Below the pieces are notes generated by a model. That model saw only the letters and a list, made by a program, of their open reading frames with translations, was not told the DNA's origin and did not search any database. This document shows, piece by piece, positions 52,585 to 61,899 of a stretch of DNA of 64,000 nt; position 1 is the stretch's first letter, and each line of letters opens with the position of its first letter. Position numbers and translations under genes: made by a program. The stretch is from Actinacidiphila oryziradicis (GTDB lineage: Bacteria > Actinomycetota > Actinomycetes > Streptomycetales > Streptomycetaceae): the NCBI RefSeq assembly GCF_005047355.1, contig NZ_SUMC01000003.1, positions 186,001-250,000 on the forward strand, written 5' to 3'.

Positions 52585-53858
52585 CGGGGTCCGCCCGTCG
52601 GACGCAGGACGACGCCGGCGACGGCAGCGCAGCACAGCAGGCCGGCGGCGGAGGCGGCCAGGGCGGGAGCGTCGCCCCAGGCGGTCCAGGCGGCGCCGAA
52701 GGCGAGGGAGCACAGGAAGCGGGCCAGCGCCTGACCGGTGCCGACGAGGGCGAGGCCGCTGGCGCGCAGTCGCTCGGGCACGAGGTCGGCGACCGCGGCC
52801 GGCAGCACGCCGTCGGTGGCCGCGTAGAACGTGCCGTGCAGCGCGAGCACGAGGTAGGGCAGGGCCGGCGTGGCGGGCGCCCACAGCAGCAGTGCGTAGC
52901 CGGTGAGCAGGCCGACATGGCCGGCGAGGAACACGCCGCGCCGCCCGACCCGGTCGGCCAGGCCGCCGAGGGGGACGGCCAGCAGCAGGAACACGGCGGC
53001 GGTGCCGAGCGGCAGCAGCGGGAACCACTGGTCGGCGAGGCCGGCCCGGCGTTGGAGCAGCAGGTAGACGAAGGCGTCGCTGACGGTGGTGAGGCCGAGC
53101 AGCACGGCGCACACGGTCAGCGCGCGCAGCCGCGGCAGGCGCAGCAGGGCCAGCGCGTCCCGCATGCCGACGGGCCGCTTGGCCGGGGTCCCGGTCTCCG
53201 GCGAATCGAGGTCCCGCCGTCCGCGCGGCTTCCCCGGCACGAACAGCACCAGCACCAGTACACCGAGGACGGCGACGCAGGTGCTGACGCCGAACACGGC
53301 GTCGTAGCCGTCCGCCGCGGCGCGCAGGATCAGGAAGGCGGCGAGCGGGCCGAGCATCGCACCGGTGGTGTCCATCGCCCGGTGTACGCCGAACGCCCGC
53401 CCCTGGGACTCCGGTGGCGTGGACAGGGATATCAGCGCATCGCGCGGCGCGGTGCGCAGGCCCTTGCCGGTACGTTCCAGCGCCAGCACCACGCCCAGCG
53501 GGCCGAGGCTGTGGGCAAGCAGCAGCAGCGGCTTGCACAGGGCGGACAGGCCGTAGCCGAGCCCGGCGATCAGCTTGTGGTCGCGCAGCCGGTCGGCGAG
53601 CTGACCGCCGGCGAGCTGGACGAGTGCGCTGACGCCGTTGTAGATGCCGTCGAGCGTGCCGAAGCCCAGCGGGCTGAGCCCGAGCCCCGCGACGAGGTAG
53701 AGCGGCAGGACGGCGGTGACCATCTCCGAGGAGATGTCGGTGATCAGGCTGACCGCGCCCAGCGCGACCACGACCGGGGCGACCCTCGGTATCAGGCCAC
53801 GCATGCGGCCCGGCGCGGTGTCCGCCCCGGCGGGGGCCGAGCGGTCGGCGAGATACAT
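52581..53858 (-). CDS. Major facilitator superfamily transporter
   Basis: A 425-residue membrane protein with twelve helices. SLITDISSEMVTAVLPLYLV is the first, GGQLADRLRDHKLIAGLGY holds the MFS loop (G-x-x-x-D-R-x-x), RTGKGLRTAPRDALISLSTPPESQGRAFGVHRAMDT is a conserved central part and GGLADRVGRRGVFLAG the repeat of the loop. It resembles drug or nutrient exporters in the MFS_1 group; the substrate is not known. The start is ATG at 53858; an upstream extension lacks support. It forms an operon with the propeller protein and probably the GT2. Confidence 0.82.
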   Translation of the reverse strand: MYLADRSAPAGADTAPGRMRGLIPRVAPVVVALGAVSLITDISSEMVTAVLPLYLVAGLGLSPLGFGTLDGIYNGVSALVQLAGGQLADRLRDHKLIAGLGYGLSALCKPLLLLAHSLGPLGVVLALERTGKGLRTAPRDALISLSTPPESQGRAFGVHRAMDTTGAMLGPLAAFLILRAAADGYDAVFGVSTCVAVLGVLVLVLFVPGKPRGRRDLDSPETGTPAKRPVGMRDALALLRLPRLRALTVCAVLLGLTTVSDAFVYLLLQRRAGLADQWFPLLPLGTAAVFLLLAVPLGGLADRVGRRGVFLAGHVGLLTGYALLLWAPATPALPYLVLALHGTFYAATDGVLPAAVADLVPERLRASGLALVGTGQALARFLCSLAFGAAWTAWGDAPALAASAAGLLCCAAVAGVVLRPTGGPR

Positions 53859-53938
53859 GATCAGCGGCTCCAGTTGCCGGTCGTACGCGTACTCGAACGT
53901 GCGGCGCGGGTCACTGCAGTGGGCACTTTGTTCCGGGA

Positions 53939-54799
53939 TCAGTCCTGTCGGCTGCTCTCGTCCCGCAGCCAGGTGCCGAAGTCCTGTGCCCGGATGGCCT
54001 TCCTGGCCCCCGAACGGGCGACGACGGCGGCCGCGAGGAAGACCACGACGCCGGCGAACAGCCTCGGCTCCTTGCGGAGCACCGCCCTGAGATCCGCCTT
54101 GCTCGTCCGGGGCGTGCGTTCGGCCATGGACGCCTCGAACTTTTCCTGGTGGTGCTCCAGTTGGGCCGTGGACGTGGCCGCCCGGATCCGCCGCCGGATC
54201 AGGTCGGACCAGGTACGCGGCGGGTGGACGACCACATGTGCCGTCTCGACCACCATCCGCTCGTCCGGCGCGAAGGCGAGCGACGCGGCCAGATCGTCGG
54301 CCATCAGCGGCGGTAGCGCGGCGATGCGCGCGTGCCCCGCCTGGGAGACCGCGATGACACCCCGGCCGAACAGCCCCTCGCGCACGGCCGGGAGCCGCTG
54401 CCACACCTGGTAGTACGCGCGGACCCGCCAACCGCACGCGGCCAGCGGGAGTTTGCGTTCGGGAGCCGCGGCGAGGATCTTCGGCGAGCCGGTCAAGGCC
54501 CGGGTCAGCGCCCGGACGTCCGCGCTCGCGATCACCACGTCCGCGTCCACGTACAGTCGGGGGAAGCCGCGCGCGTGCTCGTCGCCGACCCGAAGTGCCT
54601 CGTGTTTGGAGGGAGTCGGGATCTCGACCACCCGGACCGGGGTGCCCCGCTCGCCCGCGACCCGCGCGGTGTCGTCCGTGCAGCCGTTGCACACGACCAC
54701 GATGTCGATCTCGTCCTCGGAGGTGTCCGCCAGCAACGAGTCAAGAAGCCGGCCGATGACTCGTCCCTCGTTGTGAGCCGGGATCACGATGCTCGTCAC
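53939..54799 (-). CDS. Family 2 glycosyltransferase with C-terminal membrane anchor
   Basis: A 286-residue enzyme. TSIVIPAHNEGRVIGRLLDSLL, IDIVVVCNGCTDDTARVA and LYVDADVVIASADV (DxD) give the GT-A fold in residues 1-110; ALPPLMADDLAASLAFAPDE and FAGVVVFLAAAVVARSGAR complete it, the latter a single membrane helix. It adds a sugar to a lipid or protein acceptor near the membrane. It precedes the MFS/propeller pair on the same strand (80-base gap) and diverges from the glycan operon that starts at 55166. Confidence 0.82.
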   Translation of the reverse strand: MTSIVIPAHNEGRVIGRLLDSLLADTSEDEIDIVVVCNGCTDDTARVAGERGTPVRVVEIPTPSKHEALRVGDEHARGFPRLYVDADVVIASADVRALTRALTGSPKILAAAPERKLPLAACGWRVRAYYQVWQRLPAVREGLFGRGVIAVSQAGHARIAALPPLMADDLAASLAFAPDERMVVETAHVVVHPPRTWSDLIRRRIRAATSTAQLEHHQEKFEASMAERTPRTSKADLRAVLRKEPRLFAGVVVFLAAAVVARSGARKAIRAQDFGTWLRDESSRQD

Positions 54800-55165
54800 T
54801 GATGCAGTATGGCGCCAGAAATCCGGTTGCGCTGCGTGTTTCGCCGAACTGTTCCCGTAACCGCGCCCAATGGTCTAGATTGAGCGTCGCCGGACCGGTT
54901 TGGGCAGGGGAACCACCCCTGAATTGACCGTTTCGGTGGGATGCCTGAGGCGGTTGGGAACCGCTGGGGCTCCAGTCCGGCGCTGCTGCAGGGGGGTTTC
55001 ACTTGCGGCTGGTCGACCGGACCGTTCGGTCAGGGGATCAGACCAACTACTCACGTCCGTGCCACCGGTGTCCTCAGCGCTCTCGTGCCTCATGGGGTTG
55101 GCACGTAACGGCCAGGGACCGCCGAGGGCTGGGGCGGGGTGAGCCGAGCACGTGGTGGGGGGGGC
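54800..55165. other. Promoter region between two divergent glycan operons
   Basis: About 365 bases. GTAAC-N14-TCT (54861-54884) resembles an ECF-sigma promoter (GGAAC-N16-CGTCT) in part. A leader frame upstream of the sugar transferase start has no support. No terminator was recognised. Confidence 0.4.
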
Positions 55166-56608
55166 ATGACCATTGAGCAGGTCACGCATGAGCTGCAGCT
55201 TGTGGAACGCAGGAGTCCGGAAGCACGCCGAAGACGGTGGGAGCGCAAGTACCGAATAGTCCTGCCGGCCGCCGACGGCCTCGCGGCCGCAGTCGCCGCA
55301 TTCGTGATCCACGGGGCCTACGGCCGCTGGGGCGTGGCGCTGGGGCTGCCCCCGACGTGGATCATCGCCATGTGCGCCCACCGGGCGTACGACCGCAGCG
55401 CCCTCGGCCTCGGAACTGAGGAGTACCGGCGGGTGCTGCGCGGAGCCCTCGCGCTGCCGGCCCTGGCCGCGTGCGGCTACTGGTTCTTCGCACGCGACTC
55501 CGGGCTCCTGCACGACATGATGATGGCGGCGGCACCCGCTGCCGCGATCGCCCTGCTGAGCAGGTATGTGCTCCGCCGCCGGCTGCACAGGCGCTGGGCG
55601 CAGGGCCGTGACCAGCGCACCACGCTCCTGGTCGGGCCGTCACTCGGTGTCGCGGAACTGATCGCGGTGCTGCGGCGCAGCGGAGTACAGGAGCTGCGGG
55701 TCGCCGGGGTGTGCCTGACCGACCCGGAGAACGCGCAGGCGATCAAGAAGCTGGGGCTGTCGGTCCACGGCGGTGTCAGCGATCTGTCCGGGGTTATCCG
55801 TGCCACGGGCAGCAACGCCCTGGTGGTCCTGCCGGCTCCTGAGTTCGACGCCACCGTGGTGCGCCGGATGTCCTGGACGGCGGCCGCCCAGGGGGCCGAC
55901 TTCCTGCTGGTGCCCACGCTGGCCGATGTGGCCGCCTCCCGGCTGGCGACTCGGACCACCAACGGGGTGCCGCTGACCTACGTACAGGCGCCGACGCTGT
56001 CGCGGGCCTCCCGGCTGCCCAAGGAGTTGCTGGACCGGGCGCTGGCCACGGCACTGCTGCTGGTGCTGGCGCCGTTGATGATCGCGATCGCGCTGGTGGT
56101 CCGCCTCGACAGTTCGGGGCCCGCGCTGTTCAGGCAGCGGCGGGTGGGTCTGTACGGCGACCACTTCACGATGCTGAAGTTCCGCACGATGCGGCAGGAC
56201 GCGGAGCAGCGCCGGGCGGATTTGGCGCACCTCAACGAGAACAGCGACGGCCTGCTGTTCAAGATGAAGCGGGATCCGCGGATCACCCGGGTGGGTTCGG
56301 CGCTGCGCCGCTACTCGCTCGACGAACTGCCGCAGCTGATGAATGTGTTCAGCGGCCACATGTCGCTGGTCGGCCCGCGTCCACCGCTGCCCGAGGAGGT
56401 GGACGCGTACACCCCGGAGGTCAAACGCCGGCTGCTGGTGAAGCCCGGCCTCACCGGCCTGTGGCAGGTGAGCGGCCGCTCGGACCTGCCGTGGGACGAG
56501 GCGGTCCGCCTCGACCTCGGCTACGTCGACAACTGGTCGCTCGGACTGGACCTGTTGATCCTCATCCGTACGGGTTCGGCAGTGATCCGGGGAACGGGGG
56601 CGTACTGA
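55166..56608 (+). CDS. Initiating sugar transferase (polyprenyl glycosylphosphotransferase)
   Basis: A 480-residue enzyme. Residues 30-150 hold four to five membrane helices; a central Rossmann-like domain (160-300) follows, and the C-terminal catalytic domain starts at LSRASRLPKELLDRALATALLLVLAP, with LFRQRRVGLYGDHFTMLKFRTM, DPRITRVGSALRRYSLDELPQLMNVFSGHMSLVGPRP and KPGLTGLWQVSGRS. It moves sugar-1-phosphate to undecaprenyl phosphate, starting a repeat unit of exopolysaccharide. ATG at 55166 follows a G-rich region; GTG at 55139 is an alternative. Confidence 0.9.
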   Translation: MTIEQVTHELQLVERRSPEARRRRWERKYRIVLPAADGLAAAVAAFVIHGAYGRWGVALGLPPTWIIAMCAHRAYDRSALGLGTEEYRRVLRGALALPALAACGYWFFARDSGLLHDMMMAAAPAAAIALLSRYVLRRRLHRRWAQGRDQRTTLLVGPSLGVAELIAVLRRSGVQELRVAGVCLTDPENAQAIKKLGLSVHGGVSDLSGVIRATGSNALVVLPAPEFDATVVRRMSWTAAAQGADFLLVPTLADVAASRLATRTTNGVPLTYVQAPTLSRASRLPKELLDRALATALLLVLAPLMIAIALVVRLDSSGPALFRQRRVGLYGDHFTMLKFRTMRQDAEQRRADLAHLNENSDGLLFKMKRDPRITRVGSALRRYSLDELPQLMNVFSGHMSLVGPRPPLPEEVDAYTPEVKRRLLVKPGLTGLWQVSGRSDLPWDEAVRLDLGYVDNWSLGLDLLILIRTGSAVIRGTGAY

Positions 56609-56609
56609 C

Positions 56610-57734
56610 ATGCGGGACAACAGGATTCAGGACGAAGGGAAGTCGAACGCCGTGACGGACACCAGCGCTCCCGGTCGGGAGCCGGACCCGGCAGCACCGT
56701 TGGGTGTCGCCGTCGTCGGCGCCGGCTACTGGGGCCCCAATCTCGTCCGCAACTTCCAGTCCAGCCCCCGGTTCCGGCTGCGGTGGCTGTGCGACCTGGA
56801 CGTGGCGCGGGCGCAGCGGGTGCTCGGCGGCTACTCCACGGTCCGGGCGACCTCGGACTACGCGGCGGTGCTCGCCGACCCGTCCGTGGACGCCGTCGCC
56901 GTGGCCACGCCCGCCGGGACGCACCTCGACATCGCGCTGGCCGCCCTGCGCGCGGGCAAGCACGTGCTGGTGGAGAAGCCGCTGGCGGCGACCTACGCGG
57001 ACGGGGCACGCCTGGTGGCGGAGGCCGAGGAGCGCGGGCTCACCCTGATGTGCGACCACACCTACTGCTACACCCCGGCTGTGGGCCGCATCCGGGAACT
57101 GGTCCGCTCCGGGGAGCTCGGCGAGATCCACTTCGTCGACTCGATCCGGATCAACCTCGGGCTGGTCCAGAAGGACATCGACGTCATGTGGGACCTGGCT
57201 CCGCACGACCTGTCGATCCTCGACTTCATCCTGCCCGACAACGTCGAGCCCGTTGCCGTCGCAGCGCACGGCGCCGACCCGATCGGCGCCGGGCAGGCCT
57301 GCGTCGCGTATCTCACGCTCCAGCTCAACACGGGGGCCATCGCCCACGTACACGTCAACTGGCTGTCACCGGTCAAGGTGCGAACCACCATGGTGGGCGG
57401 CGCCAAGCGCACCCTGATCTGGGACGACCTCAACCCCGCGCAGCGCGTCGCGATCTTCGACCGCGGGGTGGACCTGGCCGCTCCCCAGGAGATCGGCGCC
57501 GACGAACGCCGGGACATGCTGATCTCCTACCGGTCCGGCGACATGATCGCGCCCGCGATCGGCGAGAAGGAAGCGCTGCGCAGCATGGTCGACGAGTTCG
57601 CCGACGCGATCCGGGAGCGCAGGGCGCCGCTGACCGACGGCCGGGCGGGTCTGCGCGTGCTGGACATTCTGGAAGCGGCGTCCCGGAGCCTTGAGTTCCG
57701 CGGCGCCGTCGTCGGCCTGCGGGCCGGCCGTTGA
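56610..57734 (+). CDS. Gfo/Idh/MocA-type sugar dehydrogenase
   Basis: A 374-residue NAD(P)-dependent enzyme. GVAVVGAGYWGPNLVRNFQ is the nucleotide-binding motif, LVEKPLAATYADGARLV holds the EKP signature, and the C-terminal domain has MCDHTYCYTPAVGRI and DVMWDLAPHDLSI with the His of the active site. In diacetamido-sugar pathways the WbpB/WlbA enzyme oxidises C3 of UDP-GlcNAcA; this gene sits with the matching aminotransferase and acetyltransferase. ATG at 56610 is one base past the previous stop; GTG at 56652 with a GGGAAG-like site is an alternative start. Confidence 0.88.
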   Translation: MRDNRIQDEGKSNAVTDTSAPGREPDPAAPLGVAVVGAGYWGPNLVRNFQSSPRFRLRWLCDLDVARAQRVLGGYSTVRATSDYAAVLADPSVDAVAVATPAGTHLDIALAALRAGKHVLVEKPLAATYADGARLVAEAEERGLTLMCDHTYCYTPAVGRIRELVRSGELGEIHFVDSIRINLGLVQKDIDVMWDLAPHDLSILDFILPDNVEPVAVAAHGADPIGAGQACVAYLTLQLNTGAIAHVHVNWLSPVKVRTTMVGGAKRTLIWDDLNPAQRVAIFDRGVDLAAPQEIGADERRDMLISYRSGDMIAPAIGEKEALRSMVDEFADAIRERRAPLTDGRAGLRVLDILEAASRSLEFRGAVVGLRAGR

Positions 57735-57777
57735 CGATTCGGGGCGACACCATCACAGATTCAGTGGGGGACTTCAG

Positions 57778-58803
57778 TTGAGCAGCGTACGAGGCAAGAA
57801 GATCCTGGTCACCGGTGGGGCGGGCACCATCGGCTCCAACCTGGTCGACCTCCTGGCCGGCAACGGCGCACGCGAGATCGTGGTGCTCGACAACTTCGTG
57901 CGCGGGCGGATGGCCAACCTCGCCCAGGCGCTGGGCAGCGGAGTCGTGGAGGTCGTCGAGGGCGACATCCGCGACGCCGCCACCGTACGGAAGGCCACCG
58001 AGGGCGCCGACCTGGTGTTCCACCTCGCCGCGATCCGCATCACCCAGTGCGCGGAGGAACCCCGGCTGGCCAACGAGGTCATGGTCGACGGCACGTTCAA
58101 TGTGCTGGAGGCGGCGGCCGACGCCGGAGTGGGCAAGGTGATCGCCTCGTCCTCGGCGTCCGTCTACGGCCTGGCCGAGACCTTCCCGACGACCGAGCGC
58201 CACCACCCGTACAACAACGACACGTTCTACGGTGCCGCGAAGGCCTTCAACGAGGGCATGCTGCGCAGCTTCCACGCCATGTACGGCCTGGACTACGTGG
58301 CGCTGCGCTACTTCAACGTGTACGGGCCCCGGATGGACATCCACGGCCTGTACACCGAGGTGCTGATCCGCTGGATGGAGCGGATCGAGGCGGGAGAGCC
58401 GCCGCTGATCCTCGGCGACGGCACGCAGACCATGGACTTCGTCGACGTCAGGGACATCGCCAGGGCCAATCTGCTGGCCGCCGAATCGGATCTGACCGAC
58501 GAGGTGTTCAACGTCGCGAGCGGTACCGAGACCAGCCTGCGCGATCTCGCCCTCGGCCTGCTCGACGCGATGGGCGCCGACCCGGAGCCGCTGCACGGGC
58601 CCGCCCGCGCGGTGAACGGGGTGACCCGGCGGCTCGCGGACACCTCGCAGGCCGCCGAACGCCTGGGCTTCCGGGCGGAGATCGACCTGCGTACGGGGCT
58701 GCGGGACCTGGTCGGCTGGTGGCGCGCCGAACGCGCCGTCGACGCGGTCCCGCAGGCCGAGCAGGCCGAGCAGGCCGAGCAGGCCGAGCAGGTCACGCGA
58801 TGA
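57778..58803 (+). CDS. NAD-dependent epimerase/dehydratase
   Basis: A 341-residue extended SDR. ILVTGGAGTIGSNLVDLL is the NAD site, SSSASVYGLAE provides the Ser, FYGAAKAFNEGML the Tyr-x3-Lys, and LRYFNVYGPRMD the sugar-binding loop. It probably makes or epimerises the nucleotide sugar of the glycan operon. TTG at 57778 is the start, 7 bases after GGGGG; no ATG is near. The C-terminus has a Ala-Glu-Gln repeat (about residues 324-337) from a 9-bp repeat. It overlaps the next gene by 4 bases. Confidence 0.88.
   Translation: MSSVRGKKILVTGGAGTIGSNLVDLLAGNGAREIVVLDNFVRGRMANLAQALGSGVVEVVEGDIRDAATVRKATEGADLVFHLAAIRITQCAEEPRLANEVMVDGTFNVLEAAADAGVGKVIASSSASVYGLAETFPTTERHHPYNNDTFYGAAKAFNEGMLRSFHAMYGLDYVALRYFNVYGPRMDIHGLYTEVLIRWMERIEAGEPPLILGDGTQTMDFVDVRDIARANLLAAESDLTDEVFNVASGTETSLRDLALGLLDAMGADPEPLHGPARAVNGVTRRLADTSQAAERLGFRAEIDLRTGLRDLVGWWRAERAVDAVPQAEQAEQAEQAEQVTR
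58753..58791 (+). repeat. 9-bp tandem repeat in the epimerase 3' end
   Basis: GCCGAGCAG repeats four times and codes for Ala-Glu-Gln units directly before the epimerase stop. The copy number may vary between strains by slippage. Confidence 0.75.
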
Positions 58804-59957
58804 GCGCCGCGGCGGAGCCCTCGCTCTCCCGGGTCCCGGTGATGATGCCGTGGCTGGGTGAGGAGGAGGCCAGGGCGGCGGCCGACGCGGTGCTGTCCGG
58901 CTGGGTCGCCCAGGGACCGCGGGTCGCCGCGTTCGAGCGCGCCTTCGCGGAGCGGGTCGGCGCCGAGCACGGCATCGCGGTGAGTTCCTGCACCGCCGCC
59001 CTGCACCTGGCGCTGGTCGCCCTCGGCCTGGGACCGGGCGACGAGGTCGTCGTCCCGTCGCTGTCGTTCATCGCCACCGCCAACGCCGTACGGTATGTCG
59101 GCGCCCGACCCGTGTTCGCCGACGTCGAGGGCGCCACCGGCAATCTGACGACGGCCACCGTGGACGCGGTGCGGACCCCCCGGACCAAGGCGGTCCTCGT
59201 CGTCCACCAGGGCGGAGTGCCGGCCGATGTGGACGCCCTGCGGGCCGCCTGCGCCGACTGGGACGTCCCGCTGGTCGAGGACGCGGCCTGTGCGATCGGC
59301 TCGACCGTGGGCGGCAAGTCCGTCGGGCACGGCGCGCTGATCGCGGCGTGGTCCTTCCACCCCCGCAAGGTCATCACCACGGGCGAGGGCGGCATGGTGA
59401 CCACGGACGACGCGCGGTGGGCGGAGCGGCTGCGCCGGTTGCGCGAGCACGGGATGAACGCGTCCGCCGCGCAGCGGCACGCGAGCAGCAAGCCGATCCT
59501 GGAGAGCTACCTGGAGGTCGGCTACAACTACCGGATGACCGACATCCAGGCCGCGGTCGGCCTGGTCCAGCTCGGGAAACTGGACGAGATGGTGGCCCGC
59601 CGCCGCGCCCTGGCGGCCCGTTACGAGGCCCTGCTGCACAACGTCCCCGGTCTCACCCCGGTCCGCGACCCGGCCCACGGGCAGGGCAACTTCCAGTCGT
59701 ACTGGGTGCTGCCGGCCGAGGACTTCCCCGTGAGCCGGGACGGGCTGCTGGCCGCGCTCGCCGCCGCCGGGATCTCCGCCCGGCGCGGGATCATGGCCTC
59801 GCACCTCGAACCCGCCTACGAGGGGCATCCCTCGGCGCCGCTGCCGGTCACCGAGCGGATCAGCCGTGACTCGCTGATCCTGCCCCTGTTCCACACGATG
59901 ACCGAGGCCCAGCAGGACCGGGTGGTGGCCGTGCTCCGCGAACAGGCGCGACGATGA
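58800..59957 (+). CDS. DegT/DnrJ/EryC1 aminotransferase, first copy
   Basis: A 385-residue PLP-dependent sugar aminotransferase. SSCTAALHLALVALGLGPGDEVVVPSLSFIATANAVRYVGARPVF is the typical start, DVPLVEDAACAIGSTVGGKSVGH holds the Asp that binds PLP, and WSFHPRKVITTGEGGM contains the Lys. It would transfer an amino group from glutamate to the 3-keto sugar made by the dehydrogenase (WbpE-like step). It begins with ATGA overlap with the epimerase and overlaps the acetyltransferase gene by 4 bases. Confidence 0.9.
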   Translation: MSAAAEPSLSRVPVMMPWLGEEEARAAADAVLSGWVAQGPRVAAFERAFAERVGAEHGIAVSSCTAALHLALVALGLGPGDEVVVPSLSFIATANAVRYVGARPVFADVEGATGNLTTATVDAVRTPRTKAVLVVHQGGVPADVDALRAACADWDVPLVEDAACAIGSTVGGKSVGHGALIAAWSFHPRKVITTGEGGMVTTDDARWAERLRRLREHGMNASAAQRHASSKPILESYLEVGYNYRMTDIQAAVGLVQLGKLDEMVARRRALAARYEALLHNVPGLTPVRDPAHGQGNFQSYWVLPAEDFPVSRDGLLAALAAAGISARRGIMASHLEPAYEGHPSAPLPVTERISRDSLILPLFHTMTEAQQDRVVAVLREQARR

Positions 59958-60679
59958 GCGGGCTGCTCATCGTCGGCGCGGGCGGCTTCGCGCGGGAGAC
60001 CGCACAGGCCGTCCGTGCCGCCGGCGCCGGAGGTCCGCGGCTGCTCGGGCATCTGGACGACGACCCCGCGCTGCACGGCACCGAGGTGGACGGCGTGCCC
60101 GTGCTCGGCGGCTGCGACCTGGTGCACGAACTGCCCGGGGCGCAGGTCGTGGTCTGCGTCGGCAACCCCCGGGACTACGCCTCCCGGGCACGCCTGGTGC
60201 GGCGGCTGGGGCTGCCCGAGCACCGCTACGCCACGGTGGTGCACCCCAGCGCGGCGGTTTCGGCGAGCTCGGCCGTCGGTCCGGGCTCGGTTCTCCTCGC
60301 GCACAGTGTCCTGACTGCCGCCGTGCGGGTGGGCGCGCATGTGGCCGTGATGCCGCATGTGGTCCTCACCCATGACGACGTGGTCGGGGACTTCGCCACC
60401 CTCGCCTCCGGTGTCCGGCTCGGCGGGGGCGCACGGCTGGAGCGCGGGGCCTATGTGGGCGCGGGCTCCCTGGTCCGCGAGTACACGGTGGTCGGCGCGT
60501 GGTCGCTGATCGGAATGGGGAGCACCGTGCTCCGCGATGTGCCGCCGGGTGAGGTCTGGATCGGCAGCCCCGCCCACCGGCTGCGCGAGGCGGACGTACC
60601 GGCGCTGGACGAGATACGCGCCGATGGTGTCGACGTCGGCCCGCGGCCGGCCGAACGGATGGAGAGCCCAGTCATATGA
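59954..60679 (+). CDS. NeuD/WbpD-type left-handed beta-helix acetyltransferase
   Basis: A 241-residue protein. An N-terminal Rossmann-like domain (LLIVGAGGFARETAQAVRAAG, then VVCVGNPRDYASRARLVRRLG) is followed by hexapeptide repeats (SAAVGPGSVLLAHSVLTAAVRVGAHVAVMPHVVLTHDDVVGDFATLASGVRLGG), giving a left-handed beta-helix with the catalytic His in LTHDD. It N-acetylates the amino sugar from the preceding aminotransferase. The ATG overlaps the aminotransferase stop, and its end overlaps the next aminotransferase by four bases. Confidence 0.88.
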   Translation: MSGLLIVGAGGFARETAQAVRAAGAGGPRLLGHLDDDPALHGTEVDGVPVLGGCDLVHELPGAQVVVCVGNPRDYASRARLVRRLGLPEHRYATVVHPSAAVSASSAVGPGSVLLAHSVLTAAVRVGAHVAVMPHVVLTHDDVVGDFATLASGVRLGGGARLERGAYVGAGSLVREYTVVGAWSLIGMGSTVLRDVPPGEVWIGSPAHRLREADVPALDEIRADGVDVGPRPAERMESPVI

Positions 60680-61797
60680 ACCAGATTCCGCTGGTGGACC
60701 TCAAGGCGGCGCACGCCGAGGTCGCCGACTACGTACGGGCGGGTTTCGAACGCGTCCTGGCCGCGACCGCGTTCATCGGCGGCGAGGAGGTCCGGGAGTT
60801 CGAGCGCGAGTACGCGGGCTTCGCCGGGGTCGCGCACTGTGTGGGCGTCGCCAACGGCACCGACGCCCTCGAACTGGCCCTGCGCGCGAGCGGCGTCGAG
60901 GTCGGCGACGAGGTGGTGCTGCCCGCCAACACCTTCATCGCCACGGCGGGCGCGGTGGCCAGGATCGGCGCCAGGCCGGTGCTGGTGGACTGCCTGCCCG
61001 ACACCCAGCTGATGGATCACCAGGCCGCCCTGGACGCCACCGGACCGGCCACCCGCGCGGTGGTGCCGGTCCACCTGTACGGGCAGTGCGCCGCCACCGC
61101 GGAGCTGGCCGCCCGACTGCCCGGCCATGTCCGGCTCGTCGAGGACGCGGCGCAGAGTCAGGGCGCGACCCGCGACGGCCGCTCTCCCGGCAGCGGCGGC
61201 ATCGCGGCCACCAGCTTCTACCCGGGGAAGAATCTCGGCGCCTACGGTGACGCGGGCGCGGTGCTGACCGACGACGAGGAGCTGGCCGGACTGGTGCGGT
61301 CGCTCGCGAACCACGGCGGCACCGCCAAGTACCGTCATGACGTGGCCGGCTTCAACAGCCGCCTCGACGGGCTGCAGGCGGTCGTCCTGCGGGCGAAGCT
61401 GGCCCGGCTGGCCGCCGGCAACGCGGCCCGCCGGGCCGCCGCGGCCCGGTACGACGCGCTGCTGGCCGACCTGGCGGCGGCCGGCCGCGTGGTGCTGCCG
61501 ACGACCGACGCGGGCAATGTGCACGTGTGGCACCTGTACGTCGTGCGCGTCACCGGAGCCGGCCCAGGCCGCGACGAGGTAGCGGGCAAGCTCAACGCGG
61601 AGGGCATCGGCGCGGGTGTGCACTATCCGGTCCCGGTCCACCTCACCCCGGCGTTCAGCCATCTCGGCCACCGCCGCGGCGACTTCCCGCATGCCGAGCA
61701 GGCCGCCGACCGGATCCTTTCACTTCCGCTCTACCCGCAGATCACCGCCGATCAGCAGCAACAGGTCGTGAACACGCTCGCCGACGCCCTTCGCTGA
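60676..61797 (+). CDS. DegT/DnrJ/EryC1 aminotransferase, second copy
   Basis: A 373-residue PLP-dependent enzyme related to the first, with VANGTDALELALRASGVEVGDEVVLPANTFIATAGAV, VRLVEDAAQSQGATRDGRSPGSGGIAATSFYPGKNLGAYGDAGA (Lys in SFYPGKNLGAYGD) and a C-terminal QITADQQQQVV. Its closer resemblance is to FdtB/QdtB-type 3- or 4-aminotransferases. A second aminotransferase suggests that two different amino groups are introduced, or two sugars are made. It ends the operon 103 bases before the large secreted protein. Confidence 0.9.
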   Translation: MNQIPLVDLKAAHAEVADYVRAGFERVLAATAFIGGEEVREFEREYAGFAGVAHCVGVANGTDALELALRASGVEVGDEVVLPANTFIATAGAVARIGARPVLVDCLPDTQLMDHQAALDATGPATRAVVPVHLYGQCAATAELAARLPGHVRLVEDAAQSQGATRDGRSPGSGGIAATSFYPGKNLGAYGDAGAVLTDDEELAGLVRSLANHGGTAKYRHDVAGFNSRLDGLQAVVLRAKLARLAAGNAARRAAAARYDALLADLAAAGRVVLPTTDAGNVHVWHLYVVRVTGAGPGRDEVAGKLNAEGIGAGVHYPVPVHLTPAFSHLGHRRGDFPHAEQAADRILSLPLYPQITADQQQQVVNTLADALR

Positions 61798-61899
61798 GGG
61801 CGTCCGCCGACGCGTGTCCCCACATGTGATCAGACCGCGCTTCTCGCCACACCCCCGCCTCACCAAGGCGGGTTCCTGCACCGCCGCTGAGAGGTACAG

